From: Adineta ricciae
Lineage: Eukaryota; Rotifera; Eurotatoria; Adinetida; Adinetidae
Direction: 5' to 3'
Assembly (NCBI GenBank): GCA_905250025.1
Contig: CAJNOJ010000456.1
Location: 1-64,000, forward strand
Length of the DNA: 64,000 bases
Shown here: piece after piece, positions 54,462 to 64,000 of the stretch
Position numbering within the stretch: position 1 is the stretch's first letter
Layout: each line of letters opens with the position of its first letter
Made by a program: the position numbers and the translations under genes
The notes under the pieces: model-generated
Database searches by the model: none
Told to the model about the DNA's origin: nothing
What the model saw: only the letters and a program-made list of their open reading frames with translations

Positions 54462-56301
54462 GTCTGGATCGGACAGTAGAAGTGAAACTACTGCAAAATT
54501 CTCTGCATACGAATTTATACCGTTAATTATGAAATTTGATTCAAATGTTATTTTCGTATATTTTACATTAAGTTAAATATTAACATAAAATAATGATGTT
54601 TTTCAGATCTGATCAAATTTCGTCTTTATTTGCGAATATTTTGGCAGAGAAAATATTCGTGCATACAGTTATGCTAACTATTGAAATTAAATTACTTCCG
54701 AACACAATTTTCATCCAGATTCATCTGGAATGAATAGGAGTGTTGGCATTTCGTTCACATCTTCATATTCCAATTTTTAGATAAGTACAAGTTCAAGTAC
54801 TGAGTACGTAGAATTAAACATAATATGTCATGTTTTCACTTGTACCCAGCATATTTGTAATAACATACTATTTCGGTTCCGGCGTGATCCTGTTTGTCAT
54901 TATTTTGATACGGTTGTATTACATGTTAAAAGTCCAAATATACCTCATCAGCATGCGTACAAGGCCTGATGCGAACGCTTACGAAAAAAGTGATGAATAA
55001 ATAGTACAATGAAACAATCTCGAGGGTGAGGGTGAAAATTTGATGATTGGAATCGATTGAGTTCATCGACTTCTACATGGCCCTAATATGATCATAGTTG
55101 GCACGCACTCTCATGCGGATCGACTCTAGGAAAAGTCAAATCCGAAACCAAGATGTTCTACGTTTATTAAGTTGTCCTTATACTTCTTAAAGTAGTTTCT
55201 TCTATCGTACTTGTTGCTGCTCTCATATAACTTTATTTGTCAATGATAAGAGTAATTCGCAATAAGTAAATCCGATCAGAGAGAGGATATTAATCTCCAA
55301 GCATCCATCACCACCCTCAAGACGATGAAATTTCGATAGTAAACTAAACTAGATTTAACACAAAGGCTCTAGCTGTTGAAACCATCCTGCGAAGTCTAAC
55401 ATGATTCAGGTAATCGTACAATGTATTAGAAAATTCAGCCGTAAGCGATGATCACTTCGGTTATCATATTTAACACATTACTTATGAAAGTTTTGTTTAT
55501 CGTGAAATGAAGAAACACAGTGTTAAAAATATGATTTGGAGATTTTTAACAGTAATTTGCGAAGTCTAAAAGTTCACTATTATCATTTTCCTATTACCTA
55601 ACCATTAAGTGAGATTTTATTAGGGCTCCCATTAATCGATGATGTTCCACTCCTTGCACTTTCAAATCTGTGTCTATGTTTTTTATATATGAAGAAGATT
55701 CGAGGAAAACCAATTTACTCAACAAAAGAGGACGTGACAACAAACTGTACTTCATTTAAAGAATGATTGCCCAACTGTAGATCATATTGACCGAACACCA
55801 ACACAAATTTACTTGCTGTTAATACGCAAAGACGCTCTGAAGTGCATTCGACCTCGTTTTTCGCGTCGAAAATTCCAATATTTAAATGCTCCTACGACTA
55901 ATTCAATGCAAATTCATGCTATTGCTCAACTCAATCAATAGAAACAACAATCGATCAATTCTTTTCAAAATTGACATCCATATCTCATTCAAAACACAGC
56001 ATTCCTCCGAAAAGAGCGCTTGCATAACATGAATTATCCATGGCAACTTTCTCTGAAGTTTCTCCATGATGAATCAATCTTATGGTCGATCACCGACACC
56101 TTTATCCTCGACATAATACGGTGTTCGAGTCTTACGCTAATGTGTACTAGAATCGATAATCTCTGAAAATGCAATCCGATATTGATAAAGTTCTTCGAGA
56201 AAGACAAAATTCTCGGATGAGATCCAAAGTTGGGCTTTTTGTTGAAAAAAAACTCACAAACAATCACATTAGATTGCAAAAGAACTTTATAGAGCACATA
56301 G
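54462..56301. other. Gene-free stretch with a possible decayed coding segment
   Basis: Between the start of the PPC-like gene and the end of the SARM1-like gene. At about 55740-55930 the plus strand keeps one open frame in both block D copies without indels (VDHIDRTPTQIYLLLIRKD), ending in the same TAG. Many replacements differ between the copies and there is no start, so it may be a relic. A G-rich tract (GAGGGTGAGGGTG) lies near 55020. Nothing else was recognised. Confidence 0.4.
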
Positions 56302-58284
56302 TCAAGATATTTGACATGTTTGCGACTTTGTTGGTTCACTTGTAATTTGTTCCAGGTACAATTTTCGTAGTAGAAAAGCAAATGTTGTGAACTGATGTGG
56401 TAAAAGGCGTTTACCTTTGCATACTTCACTGAATTCATTCGAATAAATTTCTCGTTGCGATTCGATTTTGTCATCATTCGTAAGACTCTTTGCATAATTT
56501 AACATGTGAGAACCATTTTCAAATTGATATAACTTCCACAGATCTATTGGAATTTGATTTTCCTGAAACCATTGTTTAATATCACTTTTAGTCCATTGAT
56601 TGACTGGTTTTTTCGAAAGATCGACTAGTAGCTCGTGAGCATCTTTTTCACTTATAACTGGAATATCATGATGAACAGGCAATGTTAATGATTGTTCATC
56701 TTTTGTTAAATTGATTCCGAAAAGGTTTTCTTTGATCATCTCTATCAGCTCTTTGAATTTCTCTTGTTCCAGTTGCTTTACATTTCTAAATCGAACATAT
56801 TTCATAATGCACGTATGAATAGCTAGAGAGAGAAAAATGAGAAAGTTTTGATAAGGAAATTAAGACAAATCACAGTACCTATCCATCCCGGTGGTTTATC
56901 ATCCAAAATAAAGATTGGGATGATAATTTTCTTCAAATGATCATGTGCATAGACGAATTCTTGTTGACACGATTTACTTTCGTAATATTTACTTGATAAT
57001 AAACATAAAATAATGTTTGCATCTGCCATTCCATCCGCTATTTTTCCCCACAAATAACCTGTTTTACTATTTTTCCAATCAATCCAAATATCAAATTGTC
57101 TATTGTATTTGTCCAATTCATTGTAGATTTGAGAACAAATGCTATTATCACTATGAGCATAACTAATCATAATTGATGGTTTTTTATCTTTTGTTAATGT
57201 TGATATTTGCTGTTGATTCGAAAGATTAATTTCATTCGTGTTAATATTACAAAGAATACCTTCTGCAGCTTTTTGGATATTTTCCATATATTTCGGTACA
57301 TAATGAGTCGGATCAATCAGAGTTTTCTGATGGATAAATTCTTCTAATAAACTTTTTAATTGAAGATTTTCTTTCAATTCGTCTTTATATTGTTGTCGAA
57401 GTGAAATACTCCATAGGATATTACAAAGTGCCGTCAATGTTGATAATTTCAACGGATCATTTTGTTGAACTTGTTTGTGAAAATTTAAGAATAATTCAAT
57501 AAAAAATTTCACGATCGAATCAGCATCAAATTCCACTTGTGCATGTTGTAAAATATAATCCAATGTTCTTTCATAACAAATCAATCGAACTAAAACAATC
57601 GACGGTTCAGAAATATGCCATCCATCACTCATATATGTCGGTGGTCGTTTTGATGCATCATTAACGATTTCCAGCAATTGGTCAAGAATATTATTCATTC
57701 GTTTACGTTCATTTTTAATTTGTTCAGGTGTAGAAAGAAGTGCCATTGTCATTGCACAGATTATATCGATTTCAGCAATTCGATGATCTTTTTGAAATTC
57801 TTTTAACTTGTTTGTTGCATCAAGTGCATTCAAAATTTGTACACCTTCATCGTGACGACTGATGTTATAAATTATACCAATAAGGTGTTTATAACTCGGT
57901 GACGATTGTTCGCTAAAACACAAAAATGTTAATATATTATTGAGATGGTTACTGTTACTTTGGAAGTCGATTTATCCAGTTTAAGACCGAGCTTGGATAA
58001 TCAGGTTTGATTAGACATGGAACAAGGATTGTTTGATTGGAGTAATTTGTGATTTGAAGTATCATACTTTGAATAAGTTGAGAATATTCTGGTGATTGGA
58101 AATATTTATTCCCATAATCTGATATCGACGCTAATAGAAGTTCGTGTTCTTGAAAATTATTATCAGTTGGGATTTTCAATAGTGGTAATCGTTTCAATGC
58201 GTTTGAGAATGCTTTACGATCTTGAGTTTTTTCATTAGAAGATTCATCCTCATCGGGACCTGATGGAAATATTAATTTCGTCAT
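56302..58284 (-). CDS. SARM1-like protein: helical repeat - TIR - SAM
   Basis: Exons 57959-58284, 56879-57912 and 56302-56822 join (introns GTAACA...TTTTAG, 46 bp, and GTACTG...CTCTAG, 56 bp) to 626 residues. Residues about 1-340 are helical, ARM-like. Residues about 355-455 are a TIR domain (PSIMISYAHSDNSICSQIY, IWIDWKN, IILCLLSSKYYESKSCQQEF, IIPIFIL); the Glu of CQQEF lies where SARM1-type NAD-cleaving TIRs have the catalytic Glu. Near residue 515-580 is a SAM-like domain (VNQWTKSDIKQWFQENQIPI). SARM1 has ARM-SAM-SAM-TIR, so the order here is changed. The start ATG at 58284 follows an acceptor-like TTTGCAG, so a short upstream exon is possible. NADase or innate-signalling function is inference. 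Confidence 0.82.
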
Positions 58285-58662
58285 GACGTCTGCAAAGGAA
58301 AAACGGAGCAACACAACTAAATGAACGCAAAGAACATTGTTCTCCTTTTTCTGTTCTGCTTAAAATAGAAAAAAATAAATCAAATATTTCTCCATATGTT
58401 GCTACACTACCTCAACAAGAACATGAAATTCAAAATGTGAATGTAAACAGTTTTCTATTGGTGAAAAAATATTGCACCATCTTAATAGTGTGTAAATATC
58501 TTCTTTCAACAATAGGAATCATAGATGCTGAGGATCTCCTAGTTCACATTTGTACTCGGTGATCACTTCGATTATTTAGAAGTTTGAGGGTGAGGGTGGG
58601 TGTGGGTTTTTGGTCTATAAATTTACCAATAACACTCTGAATCTCTCCAGAAGCACTTCAAN
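58285..58662. other. Upstream flank of the SARM1-like gene, ending at a contig join
   Basis: Contains a G-rich telomere-like run at 58586-58608 (GAGGGTGAGGGTGGGTGTGGG). No coding region was accepted. The contig ends at 58661 and a single N follows. Confidence 0.45.
58586..58608 (+). repeat. G-rich telomere-like tract
   Basis: GAGGGTGAGGGTGGGTGTGGG on the plus strand, mixing TGAGGG and TGTGGG units, about 55 bp from a contig end. Confidence 0.45.
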
Positions 58663-59018
58663 CCCTGACCAGTTAAAGAATGAAATGTCCCGTCCTTGAC
58701 ATTCGCGAAAACAAAAAACGCTTTTTTTTCTTGCCAATACTCCAAATCATCGAAAATCTTCAACGTTCCTTCGATTTGAAAATCACATGAATGACAATCT
58801 TGAAAATTCAATGGACTACGAATGGTGAATATTTGTCCAGCAGGAATGATTATTATTCCACCATTTCCACACATTGACAGAGCTTGATGAATCGCAGGTA
58901 CATCATCAATCGAACTATTTCCGGCTGATGTTGGTTTACAAACATTTTTGCCAAATGAGAATGAAACGTTTAGAAATATGAAATAAATTAAGAAAAACAA
59001 GTGGATTGGTCTCATCAT
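58663..59018 (-). pseudogene. GH28 pectinase, N-terminal fragment
   Basis: 118 codons matching the start of the pectinase at 51694-52923, including the signal peptide (FFLIYFIFLNVSFSFG) and the first beta-helix coils. The frame is cut at the N at 58662 after HSLTGQ, before any catalytic motif. If the join is artificial, the rest of this copy exists elsewhere. Confidence 0.88.
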
Positions 59019-59167
59019 TCGAGTTTATTTCTTGTCAAATAATCGTTTACAGTTGTTTTTATTACGTTAAGAACGACGTACATTGATATTCTGCGATAAG
59101 AAAAGAGAAAAAAAGCAGAAAAGAATATTTTTATCATTCTTGGTTAAATACTTTCAAACTGAAATGT

Positions 59168-60557
59168 TTATGTAAATGTAATCGAAATTGGATTCATGTA
59201 AACTCGACCTGGACCGGCTGCTGAAACGGAATATTTTCCAAAAGTATTTGGTGAATAAGTTGTGTATACTAAGATATATTTAACATCAGATCGAAGTACG
59301 GCTGTAACACGGAATTGATTACTACCAGCTGAGTCATCATCTTGACCATGGACATTTATTTGAGGTGCAAATGGATAGAAATTTCCTTGATATATATAAC
59401 CAAATGTGTCCATATTACTTGTACTTGTGAATGTGTAAGTGCCTGTGATGCTTACTTGTATTTCAAATGCTTGGTAGTAATATTGTCCTGTTGAACCTCC
59501 GGTGCGATTATAAAATGGATTTGAAGATGTTAAATCACCATTATAAAATGCAGAGACGATTATTGCTGAAGTTGTTGCTTAAAAATGAAAAAAAAGTTTT
59601 TTCATTTTACTTTAAAATGATTTTCGGAACGCACTAGTTGATGTCGTTGTCGTCGTTGTTGTCACAGGATTTAATGGAGAAAAATAGATATTTCCTGGAC
59701 CTTGTGCAATAACTGAAAAAGGCCCTGTATTACCTGCATTATGAGTCGTTACAACCAATGTATACGGAATTCCAGCTTGGAGATAAACAGGTAATTTGAA
59801 TTGACTTCCAGCCGCTCCATCATCATTATGAGCAATTAAATTAGATTGAGGATCAAATGGATTAAATGTTCCATTGTAAAGATAACCGTGTGTATCTAAT
59901 CTGCTCACACTTGTTAAGTCATAGTAACCGGATGTTGGAACGTATAGTTGAATTGCTTCATAGTAAGTTTGAGGAGAACCTCCAGGACGTGTGTATCTTC
60001 CGTCTAAAGAATTTAATTCACTTGTATAATTTGATATTCGCTGTATTGGCTCAGTCGTTTGAGAAACTTAAAATAAGTAATAGACTTTTCAATAGGCGAA
60101 TATGAAATTTTTGCTCAAACCTGTTCCTGGTGGACATGATTGTTCATTGATCATTGATAATGGATAGCAAACTGGCTGGGAATTACATCGAGGATGACGA
60201 ATACAAATTTCGTTTGCGTCACATGCATCATTCGGTGGTCGACATTGAGGAAATTGTCCACAGGAATAGCTAACTAATCCGCAGACATACATCGAACTCG
60301 AAAATGAATATTGTAAACATCCACATTGAGCATTTTGTGAACATTGAACATATTGAGATGAATTTCCAGATTGACATTGACATTTTATTGAAACTATTTC
60401 AAAGCATCGATGTTTTTCTTATTGTAAAGGGAAAATTTGCTAAACTTACCGACCAAACTAAAATAATAAAGAAAGTTTTGTTATCAGGCAAAAAGAAAAA
60501 CAAAATTCTTTACCTTAGAAGAGCAACAACAAGACAATAAACATTTGCTTTAAACAT
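59168..60557 (-). CDS. Secreted PPC-like protein with an 8-nt microexon, copy 2
   Basis: Exons 60514-60557, 60450-60457, 60121-60393, 59635-60066 and 59168-59577 give 388 residues, one less than copy 1. Every splice phase and boundary agrees with copy 1, including the 8-nt exon (TTTGGTCG), which changes one leader residue from Ile to Val. The Cys-rich module and both PPC-like repeats are intact. Preservation of the frame across five exons in both copies argues that both are, or recently were, functional, and supports the gene model. Confidence 0.85.
60450..60457 (-). other. 8-nt microexon, copy 2
   Basis: TTTGGTCG flanked by TTATTTTAG and GTAAGT on the minus strand. It is in the same position and phase as the microexon at 54355-54362. 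Confidence 0.8.
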
Positions 60558-62618
60558 GTCTGGATCGAACAGTAGAAGTGAAACTACTGCAAAATTCTCT
60601 GCATACGTATTTATACCACTAATTAAGAAATTTGATTCAAATGTTATTTTCGTATATTTTACATTAAGTTAAATATTAACATAAAATAATGATGTTTTTC
60701 AGATCTGATCAAATTTCATCTTTATTTGCGAATATTTTGCGAGAGAAAATATTCGTGCATACAGTTATACTAACTATTGAAATGAAATTAGTTCCGAACA
60801 TGATTTTCATCCAGATTCATCTGAATGAATAGGAGTGTAGACATCTCGTTCTCATCTTCATATTCCAATTTTTGGATAAGTACAAGTTCAAATACTGAGT
60901 ATGTATAATTAAACATTATATGTCATGTTTTCACTTGTACCCAGCATATTTGTAATAACATACTATTTGGGTTCCAGCGTGATCCTATTTGTCATTATTT
61001 AGAAATTCTATATTTAAAGGTATATTTGTAAGAATAACGAAAGCTGAGACTATGTCATTATAGTTGCATTAAGTATCAGTCTACATCGATGAATATGATA
61101 TGATATTTTCTACATTATCCTATTAGACTGCATTTAGTTTGTTTTAAAAACTGAACTGGTCAGGGTGAGGGTGAAAATTTTATGATTGGAATCGATAGAG
61201 CTCATCGAGTTCTACATGGTCATAGTATGATCATAGTTCGCACGCACTCTCATGCGGATCGACCCTAGGAAAAGTCAAATCCGGAGTTAAGATATCCTAT
61301 GTTTATTAAGTTGTCCTTATACTTCTTAAAGTAGTTTCTTTTATCGTACTTGTTGCTGCTCTCATATAACTTTATTTGTCAATGATAATAGTAATTCGCA
61401 ATAAATAAATCCGATCAGAGAGAGGATATGAATTCTCAAGCACCCATCGTCACCCTCAAGATGGTGAAATTTCGATAGTAAACTCAATCAGATTCCACAC
61501 TAAGACTCTAGCTGTTGAAATCATCCTGCTATAAGTCTAACATGATTCAGATAATCGTATAGTGTAATAGAAAATTCAGCCGTAAGCGATGATCACTTCG
61601 GTTATCATATTTAACACATTACTTATGAAAGTTTCGTTTATCGTGAAATGAAGAAACATAGTGTTAAAAATATGATTTGAGGATTTTTAACAGTAATTTG
61701 CGAAGTCTAAAAGTTCACTATTATCATGTTCCCATTATCTAGCCATTAAGTGAGATTTTATTAGAGCTTCCATTAATCGATGATGTTCCACTCCTTGTAC
61801 TTCCAAATCTGTATCTATGTTTTTTTTTATATATGAAGAAGATTCGAGGAAAACCAATTTACTCAACAACAAAAGATGTACACGGTTATTTTCCTGAGAC
61901 GTGACAACAAACTATACTTCATTCAAAGAATGATCACCCAATTGTAGATTATATTGATCGAACACCAACACAAGTTTACTTACTTTTAATGCGCAAAGAC
62001 GGTTTGAAGTGCATTCAATCTTGTTCTTCGTGTCGAAAACTCCAATATTTAAATGCTCCTACGACTAATTCAATGCAAATTCATGTTATTTCTCAACTCA
62101 ATCAATAGATACAACAATCAACCAATTCTTTTCAAAAATTGACATCCATATCTCATTCAGAACACAGCATTATACGTTGTCCTCAAGGACATTAATCATG
62201 ATTCCTCCGAAAAGAGCGCTTGTATAACATGAATTATCCATGTCAACTTTCTTTGAAGTTTCTCCATGATGAACCAATCTTATGGTCGATCACCGACACC
62301 TTTATCCTCGACATAATATGGTGTTCGAGTCTTACGCAAAACATTCGTGACAAAAAAAACATTTCTTCACTCATCTTTGTCGTGTTTTTCACATCTGATA
62401 ATCAAACGATTCTTTAGAGTGTAGCTCCGCTCGTCCTGAACACTATGCGTTAAGGTGTACTTATTAAAATCGATAGTCTCTGAAAATGCAATCCGATTTT
62501 GATAAAGTTCTTCGAGAATAGACAAAACTCTCGGATGAAATCCAAAGTTGGCGTACTTATTGAAAAAAACTCACAAACAATCACATTGGATTGCAAAAGA
62601 ATTTTACATAACACATAG
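60558..62618. other. Gene-free stretch, counterpart of 54462-56301
   Basis: It repeats the same AT-rich DNA, the possible relic frame near 61915-62110, and a G-rich tract near 61160. It carries extra DNA near 60995-61150 and 62335-62455 not seen in copy 1. No gene was accepted. Confidence 0.4.
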
Positions 62619-64000
62619 TCAAGATATTTGACATGTTTTCGACTTTGTTGGTTCATTTGTAATTTGTTCCAGGTATAATTTTCGTAGCAGAAAAGCAAAT
62701 GTTGTGAACTGATGTGGTAAAAGGCGTTTATCTTTGCATACTTCACTGAATTCATTCGAATAAATTTGTCGTTGTGATTCGATTTTGTCATCATTCTCAA
62801 GACTCTTTGCGTAATTTAACATGTGAGAACCATTTTCAAATTGATATAATTTCCACAGATCCATTGGAATTTGATTTTCCTGAAACCATTGTTTAATATC
62901 ATTTTTATTCCATTGATTAACTGGTTTTTTCGAAAGATCGACTAGCTCGTGAGCATCTTTTTGACTAACTGGAATGTCATGATGAACAGGCAATGTTGAT
63001 GATTGTTCATCTTTTGTTAAATTGATTCCGAAAAGATTTTCTTTGATCATCTCTACGAGCTCTTTCAATTTCTCTTGTTCCAATTGTTTTACATTTCTAA
63101 ATCGAACATATTTCATAATGCACGTATGAATAGCTAGAGAGAGAAAAGAGAAAAATTTTGATAAGGAAATTCAGATAAATCACAGTACCTATCCATCCCG
63201 GTGGTTTATCATCCAAAATAAAGATTGGGATGATAATTTTCTTCAAATGATCATGTGCATAGACAAATTCTTGTTGACACGATTTACTTTCGTAATATTT
63301 ACTTGATAATAAACATAAAATAATCTTTGCATCTGCCATTCCATCCGCTATTTTTCCCCACAAATAACCTGTTTTAGTATTTTTCCAATCAATCCAAATA
63401 TCAAATTGACTATTGTATTTGTCCAATTCATTGTAGATTTGAGAACAAACGCTATTATCACTATGAGCATAACTAATCATAATTGATGGTTTTTTATCTT
63501 TTGTTAAGATTGATGTTTGTTGTTGATTCGAAAGATTAATTTGATTGTTGTCAATATTACAAAGAATACCTTCTGCAGCTTTTTGGATATTTTCCATATA
63601 TTTCGGCACATAATGAGTTGGATCAATCAGAATTTTCTGATGAATAAGTTCGTCTAATAAACTTTTTAATTGAAGATTTTCTTTCAATTCGTCTTTATAT
63701 TGTTGTCGAAGTGAAATACTCCATAGAATATTACAAAATGCTGTCAATGTTGATAATTTCAACGGATCATTTTGTTGAACTTGTTTGTGAAAATTTACAA
63801 ATAATTCAATAAAAAACTTCACAATCGAATCAGCATCAAATTCCACTTGTGCATGTTGTAAAATATAATCCAATGTTCTTTCATAACAAATCAATCGAAC
63901 TAAAACGATCGACGGTTCAGAAATATGCCATCCATCACTCATATATGTCGGTGGTCGTTTTGATGCATCATTAACGATTTGTAGCAATTGATCAAGAATG
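62619..64000 (-). CDS. SARM1-like protein (TIR - SAM), copy 2, 5' end outside the window
   Basis: Exons 62619-63133 (SAM-like part) and 63189-64000 (helical and TIR parts, running off the edge) join as in copy 1 through a 55-bp intron. The TIR motifs are kept (PSIMISYAHSDNSVCSQIY, SCQQEF). Compared with copy 1 the linker before SAM has lost two codons (VSQKDAHELVDLS against VISEKDAHELLVDLS). No stops or frameshifts are visible. Confidence 0.82.

Larger units (their letters stand above)
52568..57690. repeat. Duplicated block D, copy 1
   Basis: Matches 58663-64000 in direct orientation from the middle of the pectinase gene through the PPC-like gene and most of the SARM1-like gene. The right limit of the match is set only by the window's end. 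Its contig ends at the N at 58662, where copy 2 begins. Confidence 0.85.
58663..64000. repeat. Duplicated block D, copy 2
   Basis: Second copy of 52568-57690, running off the right edge of the window. Gene order and direction are the same. Confidence 0.85.

Noticed and set aside
1-64000. CRISPR arrays, operons, rRNA or tRNA genes
   Set aside because: None is visible; spliced genes and mobile elements show eukaryotic nuclear DNA. A tRNA scan could not be run, so a missed tRNA is possible.

Overview
The window looks like nuclear DNA of a small invertebrate, most probably a bdelloid rotifer. It is AT-rich, has very short GT-AG introns (about 45-80 bp), many near-identical gene pairs, decayed secreted-protein genes, a Ty3/gypsy-type retrotransposon, a fungal-like pectinase and tetratricopeptide (TPR) genes fused to an ADP-ribosyltransferase. 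The species is inferred from style and gene content; no marker gene was seen. Seven single-N joins (7073, 30662, 41243, 43040, 45224, 49734, 58662) show that the window is a scaffold of several contigs. Almost every join is flanked by a duplicated block, so much of the apparent tandem duplication may be diverged alleles placed end to end.

1-7.1 kb (all minus strand): part of a secreted PAN-like gene; a decayed gene of about twelve Cys-x2-Cys repeats; a decayed laminin-G-like gene; and the C-terminal half of an ART-TPR gene. 6.8-17.3 kb separates the two halves of the ART-TPR gene. It holds a 304-bp transposon end, a TatD-type nuclease gene, a retrotransposon with one LTR, pol and gag, and a 1.6-kb inverted-repeat transposon that contains a second copy of the 304-bp end. 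17.3-22.4 kb: the N-terminal ART half and two genes sharing a dynein-light-chain-like C-terminal domain.

22.4-30.7 kb and 32.2-41.2 kb are two copies of one block: kelch pseudogene, ABCC transporter, membrane-anchored PTPMT1-like phosphatase, and a dual-specificity phosphatase tail-to-tail with it. Between the copies lies an arrestin-like gene cut by the breakpoint. 41.7-47.3 kb: a secreted kelch gene and two copies of a three-exon membrane protein of unknown function. 47.5-53 kb: pectinase (GH28) and fragments of it, and a GPCR relic. 53-64 kb: two copies of a block with a secreted PPC-like protein that carries an 8-nt microexon and a SARM1-like ARM-TIR-SAM protein.

The genes do not form a pathway. 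Common threads are secreted, cysteine-rich modular proteins, NAD-linked domains (ART and TIR), membrane transport and phosphatase signalling. The most noteworthy items are the microexon, the rearranged SARM1-like architecture, the transposon-split ART-TPR gene and the retrotransposon frameshift site.
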